Both the position numbers and the translations under genes were made by a program. A DNA stretch of 64,000 nt. Origin: Acidobacteriaceae bacterium KBS 146. GTDB taxonomy: Bacteria > Acidobacteriota > Terriglobia > Terriglobales > Acidobacteriaceae. The DNA lies in NCBI GenBank assembly GCA_000688615.1, contig JHVA01000001.1:1922001-1986000 (forward strand). The letters run 5' to 3'. This document shows, piece after piece, positions 22,582 to 31,230 of this stretch (positions are counted from its first letter, which is position 1; each line of letters opens with the position of its first letter). Under the pieces are notes generated by a model. That model had not been told where the DNA came from, searched no databases, and saw only the letters and a program-made list of their open reading frames with translations.

Positions 22582-25035
22582 ATGCGTCGGTTTGTCACTC
22601 TAGCAGTCTTGTTTCTTTTTACGATTCCGTTCGGCATCTCTATTTCTGGTTGCTCGAAGGGCTCTTCCGTGGTCTTTTGCAATGGCGGTGATACAGGGCC
22701 GATCGTTGGACAAGCCAGCACAATCACCTTGACTCCCAAGATCTACGGGGTCTCCCTGAACCAGGGGCAGATAGGCCAGGTTGCGACTCCGCAGGCCACC
22801 GACTGCAAAGGCAGCGCGGTCTCCATCTCGTCCTACACTTATGGCGTGTTCGATGCGAATGGTCATCAGACCAACGACACGCTCAGGATTGCTGACGTTG
22901 TTCCTTCGGGCGTCAACGCCGGCAAGCTGTGCGCCGGCAACTGGAACCGTAATACCGGCGGCGGAATCCCGGACTATACCACCTGCAATCCGACGGGAAG
23001 GGTTGGCGAGGTTTATGTCGTCGCTACCGGCGGCAGCGCCACCAGCAATCCTTTGCCGATCTTTATTCATCCCAAGGTGACCAGTGTCATTCTAGGAAAT
23101 CCGACGCCCGACAGCGCGTGCTCGTCTACGACGGATCCATCTTCAAACTGCTGCCCGCTCTCACAGCAGGCGACGGTCAAAGCACCTCCTTACGATGGAA
23201 CCTCCTGCCTGTCTCAAGGAGACAGCCGTCAGCTTGTCGGCCGAGCCTTTGACGCAAATGGAAGCAACATCACCTGCCAGGTAGGTCATCTCAACTTCAC
23301 CGCGCAGGCCACTTCCATCGCGACCATTGATGAGAACGGTATCGCTACGGCGCAACAGCCTGGTTCCACCGTCATCAGTGCCGATCTTACCCAGGCCGGT
23401 TCAAGCGCAGGCTTCTTCTCCACCTGCCCCCCAGTATCGATCGCTCTTACGGTACCCAGTGCCAATGGTGGCGTTACAAGTGCAACCGTCAATCAGAACA
23501 CTCCCCAGCCGCTATCCGCAGTCGCTGTCGATAAGTTCGGTAAAACATTGACCGGCCTTTCGCTGAATTACGTCTCAACAACACCCATTACGATTCCTGT
23601 CTCGTCCGGCGGCATTATTACTCCCGCTTTCCCGGGCGCAGCCGCGGTCAGCGCCCTGTGCCAACCTCCCACGTGCAATACCTCGCCCAATAACCAGATT
23701 GGCCTCTTCGGGAATGGCAAGCCCATAACCTCGAATCCGGTAAACATAACGACCCCAGGCGCAAACAGCACACTCCTTTGGATCGGCAGCACCCAGTCAC
23801 GCTATATCCTTCCGGTCGACTTCACCAATCAGGCCCTCGGCGCACCGGTACGGCTTCCATTCGCTCCCAATTCCATGGTGATCTCTAATGATGGCTCTTC
23901 TATCTATATGGGAACGCCCACAGAATTGATGATCTTCAATGCGTCGACGAACAGCCTGACTCGCGAAGATGCAACGGTTGCGGGCAAGGTGTTGGCCGTA
24001 TCTCCCGATGGCAGTTCTCTTGTCATCTCGGACCCGCGCAAGCAGCTCATCTATCTCTACTCAACCTCTACTAGCAGCGCTAGTGGCAATGGAACGACGA
24101 CACCGATTGCCACCTCCAACTACGGCGGTGTTGCGACACACGCGCAGTTCACCCCAGACAGCCAGATTGTCTATATCACCATGGGAACGCCCGATCCGAG
24201 TGATCCGACAAACACGGACAAGATCACGGCAACCAACCAGATGCTGGTGCACTCCACCTTCACCGGCTGGTCCCAGATCACCCTTTCCAACCCTGGTACC
24301 GATGTGGCCATCACGGTTCCTAGCGTAGGCGCCTATCTTGGCGGATCCCCAACAACGGGCCGCAGCTACTGTGCCAGCACCACGATTACCGATCAGACGG
24401 TAACCGGGAATCAGTTCTACCCTCTGGCCGATACTGAATCCGTGACCACAGACCGCGTCATTGCCACTAATGATGGCAAGCATATTGTTGGCGCAACCGT
24501 GGCTAATGGAGGAACAATCTCCGATCTCACCTTCAAGAATGCCCTTCCTCCACCGCCACCGGCAGGGGATCCGAATAATCCGGCGAGCGGTTCTTCGTCA
24601 GGTCCGTGTCCTTCTGTCGTCGCACCTGACTACTTCTCCCAATTTCGCGGAGCACTCAATACTTACCCGCTCGGGGTCGCTCCAAACCAGATCACAGGCG
24701 TAATTCCAACCTCCAACTCCACCCTGGCGTTTGTCACCTACACGGGCACCGGTTCCCTTCCGGCGTATGCCCCAGCCAGCGGAACCGTAACGCAAGTCTC
24801 GCTGCAGGGTGCGACCGCACCCGTCGCGGGCACCATCAGCTCAGATGACCTGACCCTTTACATTGGCACCGCGGGAGACAACAAGGTTCATCTGATCAAT
24901 ACCAAGAGCCTTACCGATGACCCGACAAAGGCCATCGCCCCGAACCTTCCGCTTTACCTCAACAACAGTGACAACCCCTCAACCATCGTGACGCCGAACC
25001 TCCTTGTTCAGCATCCGCGCAAGGCGACGTCTTAG
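22582..25035 (+). CDS. Large lipoprotein with Ig-like and beta-propeller regions
   Basis: 817 residues with a strong GGGGAGG site before the ATG. A lipoprotein signal peptide ends at the lipobox ISGC (Cys24), so the protein is membrane-anchored. It is rich in Cys, Thr, Ser and Asn. Residues about 200-390 contain bacterial Ig-like (BIG2-type) strands with IDENGIATAQQPGSTVISAD. Residues about 400-800 contain propeller-like repeats (MVISNDGSSIYMG, LAVSPDGSSLVISD, TISSDDLTLYIGT). A proline-rich linker PPPPPAGDPNNP interrupts the second half. No catalytic motif is seen, and a surface-binding role is only a guess. A hairpin terminator follows. Confidence 0.82.
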   Translation: MRRFVTLAVLFLFTIPFGISISGCSKGSSVVFCNGGDTGPIVGQASTITLTPKIYGVSLNQGQIGQVATPQATDCKGSAVSISSYTYGVFDANGHQTNDTLRIADVVPSGVNAGKLCAGNWNRNTGGGIPDYTTCNPTGRVGEVYVVATGGSATSNPLPIFIHPKVTSVILGNPTPDSACSSTTDPSSNCCPLSQQATVKAPPYDGTSCLSQGDSRQLVGRAFDANGSNITCQVGHLNFTAQATSIATIDENGIATAQQPGSTVISADLTQAGSSAGFFSTCPPVSIALTVPSANGGVTSATVNQNTPQPLSAVAVDKFGKTLTGLSLNYVSTTPITIPVSSGGIITPAFPGAAAVSALCQPPTCNTSPNNQIGLFGNGKPITSNPVNITTPGANSTLLWIGSTQSRYILPVDFTNQALGAPVRLPFAPNSMVISNDGSSIYMGTPTELMIFNASTNSLTREDATVAGKVLAVSPDGSSLVISDPRKQLIYLYSTSTSSASGNGTTTPIATSNYGGVATHAQFTPDSQIVYITMGTPDPSDPTNTDKITATNQMLVHSTFTGWSQITLSNPGTDVAITVPSVGAYLGGSPTTGRSYCASTTITDQTVTGNQFYPLADTESVTTDRVIATNDGKHIVGATVANGGTISDLTFKNALPPPPPAGDPNNPASGSSSGPCPSVVAPDYFSQFRGALNTYPLGVAPNQITGVIPTSNSTLAFVTYTGTGSLPAYAPASGTVTQVSLQGATAPVAGTISSDDLTLYIGTAGDNKVHLINTKSLTDDPTKAIAPNLPLYLNNSDNPSTIVTPNLLVQHPRKATS

Positions 25036-25059
25036 TCGCCCTCTGTATTCTTCAAATGG

Positions 25060-25085
25060 AAAGCCCTCTCTGGTGAGAGGGCTTT
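25060..25085 (+). terminator. Perfect hairpin between convergent genes
   Basis: Arms AAAGCCCTCTC and GAGAGGGCTTT form an 11-bp perfect stem with a four-base loop TGGT. It lies 24 bases after the stop of the large lipoprotein gene and 24 bases after the stop of nusB on the other strand. The terminal TTT of each arm gives a short U stretch in both directions, so it probably serves both convergent transcripts. Confidence 0.75.
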
Positions 25086-25109
25086 CTGCTGCTCTGCTGC
25101 TTCCGTCTA

Positions 25110-25532
25110 TCAGGCGAGCCTCTGTTTCAACAGGTCACGCGCAATCGCATCCAGCACACCGTTCAAGAAATGAATCGACTCTGGCGCCGCATACCGCCGT
25201 GCCACCTCCAACGACTCATTGATGATGATTGCAGCTGGAGTATTCGGACTCCCCATCATCTCCGCTACTGCCGCGCGGATGAGGTTCCGGTCAACGACCG
25301 CCATTCGTTCCAGGCGCCAGTTCTGCGCATGCGCCTCGATCAGCTTGTCGATCTCCGGTTGCTTCGTGGTCGCCACGCGATAGATATCTTCGGCAAATGC
25401 CCGTGTATCTTCATCGACATCATCGCGAGAGGCCCAAAAGAGCTTTGTCACCTGCTCCGGGCTCTGTTTTCCAAGATCGCCCTGAAAGAGCATCTGCATG
25501 GCAAGCTCGCGGGATTTGCGTCTTGTTCCCAT
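25110..25532 (-). CDS. nusB: Transcription antitermination factor NusB
   Basis: 140 residues. It starts MGTRRKSRELAMQMLFQGDL and carries the conserved QNWRLERMAVVDRNLIRAAV and AIIINESLEVARRYAAPES, ending AIARDLLKQRLA. NusB binds boxA RNA together with S10 (rpsJ at 14963-15280) and promotes full-length transcription of rRNA operons. Its ATG overlaps the ribH stop by one base (TAATG), so it is translationally coupled to ribH, a frequent gene pair in bacteria. Confidence 0.96.
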   Translation of the reverse strand: MGTRRKSRELAMQMLFQGDLGKQSPEQVTKLFWASRDDVDEDTRAFAEDIYRVATTKQPEIDKLIEAHAQNWRLERMAVVDRNLIRAAVAEMMGSPNTPAAIIINESLEVARRYAAPESIHFLNGVLDAIARDLLKQRLA

Positions 25533-26419
25533 TACTTTCCACCTTCTTCTGCGCGAACCTTACGCTGGATCGAGACCATCTCAATCGCCGCAATCGCTGC
25601 CTCAAAGCCTTTATTCCCGGCCTTGATTCCGGCGCGATCCAATGCCTGTTCCAGCGTCTCGCAGGTCAGCACGCCGAAAGCATGAGGAATTCCGGTCTCC
25701 TGCTGCGACTGCCCAATGCCTCGTGCGACCTCGTTGTAGATTGCCTCGTAGTGCGCTGTCTCGCCACGCAGCAGGCATCCCAGCGTAATGATGGCATCAA
25801 AACGCTTCGTCTCGGCCAGCGTTCGGGCCGCAGAGGGAATCTCCCAGGCGCCCGGCACCCGAACGATCTCAACATCTGCCTTTGCCGCTCCGCTCCGGTA
25901 GAGCGCATCGAGTGACCCCTGAAGCAGTCGGTCGGTAATCACAGCATTCCAGCGGGCCGTCACAATCGCAAAGCGCATCGCAGCAGCAGAGAGGTCGCCC
26001 TCGATGGCGGCTGGCTTCCCGTGGAGAGGGTTCTCCGACTGCCAGAAGCCAAGCACCAGGCCATCCGACGGACCATCCTGCAGCTTCACCGTAAACAAAC
26101 GGCTGTTCCAGTGTGTCGGTTCGGGTCTTGTCAGCAGAGCCGAAACCTCTTCACTGCGATAACTGGCCAGCATCCACTTCTCCACTGCAGCGTAGATCGC
26201 GTCCAGCCCCACAACCTCGATCAGGATCGGAGGCACCGACGGCGCTCTGCCGGTGATTAACTCCAAATTCCCCAGGGGCGCCAGCAATGCGACTCCACGG
26301 CCGGTTTCGTCCTTCCACCCCTTACCCTGCTCGAACCCGAGTGCCAGCATCAGGCTGCCAAATTTATCGAGAGCGTCGGCAGAGGCGACCTCGCGAACCA
26401 GCGTCATTCCCTTGATCAT
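25532..26419 (-). CDS. ribH: 6,7-dimethyl-8-ribityllumazine synthase with an N-terminal VOC/glyoxalase-like domain
   Basis: 295 residues, about twice the usual lumazine synthase. Residues 147-295 are RibH: FAIVTARWN with the substrate-stacking Trp157, VPGAWEIPSAA, GCLLRGETAHYEAI with the catalytic His223, and FGVLT. It makes the riboflavin precursor from butanone phosphate and the pyrimidine intermediate. Residues 1-130 resemble a vicinal-oxygen-chelate (glyoxalase-like) unit: TLVREVASADALDKFG, a helix, LGFEQ, then strands VALLAPLGNLELITG and SRLFTVKLQDGPSDGLVLGF. The start ATG at 26419 is preceded by weak SD sequence; one continuous frame joins both parts without a stop. Function of the extra domain is unknown. 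RibH identity is secure, VOC assignment moderate. Confidence 0.88.
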   Translation of the reverse strand: MIKGMTLVREVASADALDKFGSLMLALGFEQGKGWKDETGRGVALLAPLGNLELITGRAPSVPPILIEVVGLDAIYAAVEKWMLASYRSEEVSALLTRPEPTHWNSRLFTVKLQDGPSDGLVLGFWQSENPLHGKPAAIEGDLSAAAMRFAIVTARWNAVITDRLLQGSLDALYRSGAAKADVEIVRVPGAWEIPSAARTLAETKRFDAIITLGCLLRGETAHYEAIYNEVARGIGQSQQETGIPHAFGVLTCETLEQALDRAGIKAGNKGFEAAIAAIEMVSIQRKVRAEEGGK

Positions 26420-26520
26420 GAGTTCGATTGTATCGTTATCGTTCGAAGGCGATCTCGCCCGCTGCCCCACCGCCGAGGCCCTGGCAAATCACTTTCGCAG
26501 CTTACAGAAGGAGCTCCTTC

Positions 26521-27315
26521 ATGCCGCAGACCATTCCCTCGGAAACCCTGCTCTGTGAGATTGAGGATCAAATTGCAATCGTCACTCTCAATCGGCCTCA
26601 GGTCCTCAATGCCCTCAATGGTCAGATTTTCACCGATCTGAAGGAGACCTTCTCACAGCTGACCGATGATGCCGGCGTCCGGGTCATTTTGCTTACCGGT
26701 GCCGGAGGCAAGGCATTTGCCGCGGGAGCCGATATCAATGAATTGGAAAAGACCGGCCGTACCCTCGGCCAGGCCCTCTCCCATCGCGGGCAGATGGTCT
26801 TCCGTCAGATCGAAACCTGTGGCAAACCCGTCATCGCGCTGATCAACGGATTCGCCCTGGGGGGAGGCTGCGAGCTTGCCCTGTCCTGCACCCTCCGAAT
26901 TGCCTCCACTACAGCACAACTCGGGCAGCCTGAAGCACGTCTCGGACTGATTCCCGGCTATGGCGGAACCCAGAGACTGCCGCGCCTGATCGGCCCCTCC
27001 GCAGCTCTTAAGCTGCTCCTCACTGGTCAACGGATCGATGCGACCGAAGCGCTCCGCCTTGGACTCGTCGACGAGGTAGTTCCGCCGTTAGACCTGCTGG
27101 ATCGAGGAAAGGAACTTGCCAGGTCAATCCTTGCAATGGCTCCACTGGCGGTCGCGGCGTGTATCGAAGCCGTCTACGAAGGCGGAGACCGTGACCTCGA
27201 CTCCGCTCTCCGGCTTGAAAGCCGGATCTTCGGACGCCTCTGTGACACAGCGGATAAAGCCGAAGGGACCCGGGCCTTCCTCGAAAAGAGAGCTCCCCGC
27301 TGGACGGGCATGTAG
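26521..27315 (+). CDS. Enoyl-CoA hydratase/isomerase (crotonase) family protein
   Basis: 264 residues from the ATG at 26521, which has AAGGAG at good spacing; a longer upstream frame is not crotonase-like. The oxyanion-hole segments are GGKAFAAGADINEL and GFALGGGCELALSC, followed by GQPEARLGLIPGYGGTQRL, in which the Glu pair needed for hydration is present (Glu in CELAL and Glu in QPEARLG). It probably hydrates short-chain enoyl-CoA in fatty acid or amino acid breakdown. It stands alone, divergent from ribH with about 100 bases between, so the pathway cannot be fixed. Confidence 0.88.
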   Translation: MPQTIPSETLLCEIEDQIAIVTLNRPQVLNALNGQIFTDLKETFSQLTDDAGVRVILLTGAGGKAFAAGADINELEKTGRTLGQALSHRGQMVFRQIETCGKPVIALINGFALGGGCELALSCTLRIASTTAQLGQPEARLGLIPGYGGTQRLPRLIGPSAALKLLLTGQRIDATEALRLGLVDEVVPPLDLLDRGKELARSILAMAPLAVAACIEAVYEGGDRDLDSALRLESRIFGRLCDTADKAEGTRAFLEKRAPRWTGM

Positions 27316-27364
27316 CTTTCTGAATGAGGAAAACTTCTCCGATCTTGATATGCTGATACCTGAT

Positions 27365-27922
27365 ATGTCCATCTCCATCGGTCGATCTCCTCTCAGGATC
27401 GTCCTCTCAACTACTCTGGCCCTCCCGTTTCTTTTGACCGGATGCAGCCGAAACTCCAGTTCCACACCTGCCCCAACTGTCTCCACGCAGCGGCAACAGG
27501 CAGTCGAAGCAGCGCGCCAACAGATGGAGCTGATCCCGCCTCCATCGAAGAGCCGCTACATGGCTGTTCAGAGTCTGACCTCGTGGGAAAATCCCTATCT
27601 GACAGTTCAGGGCAGCATGGTCACGCTGCACGTCCTGATCGCGGATGCCAATCCAAGTAACCTTGGCATTGGGGGAATGCTTCGGCCCGTCGGAGCCCGG
27701 CGCCGTAACCTCGACGTTCGCCTCAGTGATCTTCCCTCGGCTCTCAACGCAATTCCGGAGGGCGCCTGGCCCTATGGGCGAGTTGTTGCTGTCGAAGAAG
27801 CCCATGGGATTCCAGCCAAGGCTCGTCCCGAGGTTCGGCGCAATGTAGAAGCGGTTCTCAAAACACTCGGTGACCTGGGCGTCGTCGCCTACGAGTGGAA
27901 TGACACCGGCCGGGGACTTTAG
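27365..27922 (+). CDS. Small lipoprotein of unknown function
   Basis: 185 residues if begun at the ATG at 27365; an ATG 15 bases earlier is equally possible. The N-terminus is a lipoprotein signal peptide with lipobox LLTGC, followed by a Ser/Thr/Pro-rich linker. The remaining sequence (SRYMAVQSLTSWENPYLTV, then VHTLHV-like VTLHVLIADANPS, and EGAWPYGRVVAVEEAHGI) resembles no family I can name with certainty. It is likely an envelope protein. It follows the crotonase gene by 49 bases and may share its transcript. Confidence 0.7.
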   Translation: MSISIGRSPLRIVLSTTLALPFLLTGCSRNSSSTPAPTVSTQRQQAVEAARQQMELIPPPSKSRYMAVQSLTSWENPYLTVQGSMVTLHVLIADANPSNLGIGGMLRPVGARRRNLDVRLSDLPSALNAIPEGAWPYGRVVAVEEAHGIPAKARPEVRRNVEAVLKTLGDLGVVAYEWNDTGRGL

Positions 27923-28044
27923 CGGCTCCTCCTACATTCGCGCCTGCGGAAAAGAGATATCGGCCTTACATCCCCCTAATCTTCAGCACCTATACTCATG
28001 GGATAGGATGCTGTTATTCCAACTTCTTTCGGGAGTAGTGCTGA

Positions 28045-29559
28045 TTGCATTCCACCGCGCTGGCTGTCTTCTGCCTCTTCTTCTTACTGGTTACACTGGC
28101 AGGCTTTTGGGCGGCACGGTGGCGGCGCCCTGCCTCCGGCATCGCCTCCCTTGAAGAGTGGGGACTCGCCGGACGGAGCTTCGGCACATGGATCACTTGG
28201 TTTCTTATTGGTGGCGATCTCTACACCGCCTACACCGTCATCGCGGTTCCGGCAGCGCTCTACGGAGCCGGAGCAATCGGTTTCTTCGCCGTACCATATG
28301 CCGTGATCGCGTATCCATACATGATGGTGGTCCTCCCACGGCTCTGGCGCGTCTGCCATCGCCACGGATACGTAACATTTGCTGACTTCGTGAGTGGCCG
28401 TTACGGCAACCGCTGGCTAACCGTCGCGATCGCCATCACGGGTGTTCTGGCACTGATGCCCTACATCGCCCTGCAGCTAGTCGGCATGAAAGTCGTCCTC
28501 GCCGCCATGGGTCTGCATGGCGAATGGCCTCTTGCCGCCGCCTTCATCATTCTCGCTACCTATACCTACTCGAGCGGCCTTCGCGCACCTGCCGTCATCG
28601 CCATCGTCAAGGACGTGATGCTGTACGTGATGGTGCTCGCCGCAGTCATCATCATTCCCATCAGGCTCGGTGGATATGCTCACATCTTTCACCTCGCCAA
28701 TCAGGCTCTGGCGACTCATACCCCTGCGGCAACGATCTATCTCAAACCCGGACAGTTTCTTGGCTATTCCACGCTCGCCATCGGATCGGCCCTGGCATTG
28801 ATGCTGTATCCGCATACAGCGACGGCCGTGCTCTCCGCGAGCAGCGCAAATGTCGTGCGGCGGAATGCGGCCATGCTCCCGGCTTACAGTTTTCTTCTTG
28901 GGTTGATCGCTCTTCTCGGCTATCTCGCACTGGCTGCAGGCATCAGGACAACCGATACCAGCTCCGCTGTACCTCTGCTGTTCATGCAGTCTTTCCCGGA
29001 ATGGTTCGCAGGGTTCTGCCTCGCCGCCGTAGCCATCGGCGCCCTGGTCCCAGCGGCTATCATGTCCATCGCTGCCTCCAACCTCTTCACCCGCAACCTC
29101 TATGGCGCATTCGTGCGCCGCAAGATGCTTCCGAGCGAAGAGTCCGCCATGGCAAAGATCGTCTCCCTTGTCGTCAAATTTGGAGCCTTGGTCTTCGTCC
29201 TTTACTTGCCTACACCCTACGCCATTGAGATGCAGCTCCTCGGAGGCATCTGGATGTGCCAACTCGTGCCGTCGATTGTCATTGGAGTCTTCACGCGGTG
29301 GTTTCATCCCTGGGCTCTGGTCGCCGGCTGGGCGGCAGGGATGGCGTCAGGGACAGCTATGGCCGCATCTCTTCATCTCAAGAGCTCTGTCTACCCGCTG
29401 CATCTTCCACCTTGGCTTGGTGGCACGTGGGCGATGTATGCAGCCGTTCCTGCACTGCTGCTGAATCTTGGCATCTCGGCGCTTCTCACCCTTGTCTTCC
29501 ACACCATCGGCTTCAACTCTGGCTCCGATTCGACCGATGCCTCTGCCTATGTCGGCTGA
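28045..29559 (+). CDS. Sodium:solute symporter (SSF) family transporter
   Basis: 504 residues from a TTG start with GGGAG 12 bases upstream. About 13 membrane segments can be counted. The N-terminal WAARWRRP, EEWGLAGRSFGTWITWFLIG and the following GGDLYTAYTVIAVPAALYG match SSF members of the monocarboxylate permease (MctP-like) branch, where this LIGGD motif after the resolving tryptophans is usual. The protein should import a small organic acid with Na+ or H+. A TATACT hexamer at 27991-27996 could be the -10 box. No partner gene points to a specific substrate. Confidence 0.85.
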   Translation: MHSTALAVFCLFFLLVTLAGFWAARWRRPASGIASLEEWGLAGRSFGTWITWFLIGGDLYTAYTVIAVPAALYGAGAIGFFAVPYAVIAYPYMMVVLPRLWRVCHRHGYVTFADFVSGRYGNRWLTVAIAITGVLALMPYIALQLVGMKVVLAAMGLHGEWPLAAAFIILATYTYSSGLRAPAVIAIVKDVMLYVMVLAAVIIIPIRLGGYAHIFHLANQALATHTPAATIYLKPGQFLGYSTLAIGSALALMLYPHTATAVLSASSANVVRRNAAMLPAYSFLLGLIALLGYLALAAGIRTTDTSSAVPLLFMQSFPEWFAGFCLAAVAIGALVPAAIMSIAASNLFTRNLYGAFVRRKMLPSEESAMAKIVSLVVKFGALVFVLYLPTPYAIEMQLLGGIWMCQLVPSIVIGVFTRWFHPWALVAGWAAGMASGTAMAASLHLKSSVYPLHLPPWLGGTWAMYAAVPALLLNLGISALLTLVFHTIGFNSGSDSTDASAYVG

Positions 29560-29647
29560 TTTGCGATAACTTGTCTTCTGACGCAGTCACTCAGAAAGCA
29601 ACACGCATCCTACTAGCCTGAAACGCTGCTGCCGGAGGAGAAAGCCC

Positions 29648-30118
29648 ATGAGGAAACGATCGAGATCCATCGTCAAGGGAGCCATCGCCGGCCTCCTTGG
29701 GGGAATCGTGGCTACCGCCGCAAAATCAGCTGCGGAGAAGATCTATCCACCCCACGCCTATGGAGCCCCGGGGTCGGAACTGCCGTCTATCCCCTCAGAC
29801 GACCGCGACAGACATTCACTGGTGATCAGGCAAAAGCGGGATGCGCCAGAGACAGCTCACTGGGGCTTCGGTGCCGCCGCGGGGGCAGCCTACGGCGCTT
29901 TGGCTGAGTTCTATCCCCCTGCCACCTCAAAGCAGGGTGCCAGCTTCGGAATGGCCCTCGTTGCCATGACTCACGACCATACGCTGCCAATCCTTGGACG
30001 CGCTGCAAAACCCACCTTTCAAACAAAACGCGAACGCAGTAGCGAACTTGCCTCATACGTTGTCTATGGAATCGTCACTGAGACTGTACGCAGCATCGTG
30101 CGTCGCATGATTGCCTGA
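29648..30118 (+). CDS. DUF1440 (YagU-like) membrane protein
   Basis: 156 residues with a good GGAGGAG site. The N-terminal hydrophobic segment GAIAGLLGGIVATAAKSAAE followed by KIYPPHAYGAP, and later HWGFGAAAGAAYGALAEFYP, match the DUF1440 family, whose Escherichia coli member YagU is an inner-membrane protein linked to acid resistance. Three hydrophobic stretches can be drawn. The biochemical role is unknown. It ends 15 bases before the convergent nucleoside permease-like gene. Confidence 0.75.
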   Translation: MRKRSRSIVKGAIAGLLGGIVATAAKSAAEKIYPPHAYGAPGSELPSIPSDDRDRHSLVIRQKRDAPETAHWGFGAAAGAAYGALAEFYPPATSKQGASFGMALVAMTHDHTLPILGRAAKPTFQTKRERSSELASYVVYGIVTETVRSIVRRMIA

Positions 30119-30132
30119 GAGCGATCATGATA

Positions 30133-31185
30133 TTACTGACCGGGCAGATGATCTCTCGTCTCGCTCCAATGGGACACCAACGTGTCGACTACCACATGAC
30201 CAACCCGGTACGCGGCCTCAAGCGATGGCATATACGCACTGTACTGACGAATTTTCGTCTCGGCTAAGCTCTCAGCGGCTGTTGCACCTTCGCGCTGCTG
30301 GTCATAGTTCGATGCAGATCGCAGAACCAGCACCCGATGAATGTCGACCTTCCCTGCCTTCGCCAGCCATGTAAGCGACTGCAGTGTCCCCGTGTCTTCC
30401 ATCCCGCAGACGGCGTAGGTGCTTTTGCCATCCGTCTGGTATTTGACCCAATCGTGGGCCCATTCATTCATCAGCTTGCCGTGCCAGAAGGTCGAAGCGG
30501 ACAGATTGCCTCCCCGCAGTACAAATGGAGGTCGCCTGGCGGCCTCTGGAGCAAACTGCCGTCTTCTCTCCTGCATGGCGGCAGTGTCTTCGAGCTTCAC
30601 GTCTTTCGTCAGATTGAAGGCCCACTCCACCAAAGCAGGATTCAACTGATAGATATTCCCATCGTCTCCAAACCGGGCCTGCCGAGGCTCCTCATACGGG
30701 ACTGACTTACCCAACGGAACATAACCCGTCTTCCAATCCTTGGGTATCTCACGCGCATCGATCTCGTGCGCAAGATCACCGTCAACGACATAGTCAGCCC
30801 ATACTGCCGAGCCCAACGACCCCATCTTGGGATCGATCCCGGCGATGCCTGCAACAACAAAATATGCGTGCGAAAGGTCAAAACGCGGATCGCTGCCCAG
30901 CGCCATGATGGTTGCCGCGGCTCGTGCCGTCCCCACGCCGGTCACGACGCCAAGCACTCCGTCCTTGTTCATGCGCAGATCGTGATAGCCCTGAGGGAAA
31001 GGAAAAATCCTGTCCAGATGCTCGCGCTCGATCCAGTATTGGGATTCGCCAGGCGCATCGCCCGTGTCGGCTCCAACCTCGAACATATTGACGACCACGA
31101 CCTTTACTTCGATCGGTCTTTGAGGTGTCTGTGCGTAGGCACACGTCGCCGCAAGCAACAGGAACAGAGCAGAAAAGAGTCGCAT
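30133..31185 (-). CDS. Purine nucleoside permease (NUP) family protein, secreted
   Basis: 350 residues from the ATG at 31185 (MRLFSALFLLLAATCAYAQT), which begins a clear signal peptide cleaved after AYA. The body matches the NUP family: VKVVVVNMFEVGADTGDAPG, GVVTGVGTARAAATIMALG, YFVVAGIAGIDPKMGSLGSA and GMEDTGTLQSLTWLA. The family is related to nucleoside phosphorylases and was named for a Candida permease, but with a cleaved signal peptide and no membrane spans this one looks like a periplasmic nucleoside-binding or -cleaving protein. An earlier start would add eight residues. Confidence 0.82.
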   Translation of the reverse strand: MRLFSALFLLLAATCAYAQTPQRPIEVKVVVVNMFEVGADTGDAPGESQYWIEREHLDRIFPFPQGYHDLRMNKDGVLGVVTGVGTARAAATIMALGSDPRFDLSHAYFVVAGIAGIDPKMGSLGSAVWADYVVDGDLAHEIDAREIPKDWKTGYVPLGKSVPYEEPRQARFGDDGNIYQLNPALVEWAFNLTKDVKLEDTAAMQERRRQFAPEAARRPPFVLRGGNLSASTFWHGKLMNEWAHDWVKYQTDGKSTYAVCGMEDTGTLQSLTWLAKAGKVDIHRVLVLRSASNYDQQREGATAAESLAETKIRQYSAYMPSLEAAYRVGHVVVDTLVSHWSETRDHLPGQ

Positions 31186-31230
31186 AACTGATCTTAACCC
31201 ACGGCCCATGCCGCCTTGACCAGCAGCAGC

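Noticed and set aside
26420..26520. FMN riboswitch upstream of ribH
   Set aside because: The divergent gap is only about 100 bases and shows none of the conserved FMN aptamer elements.
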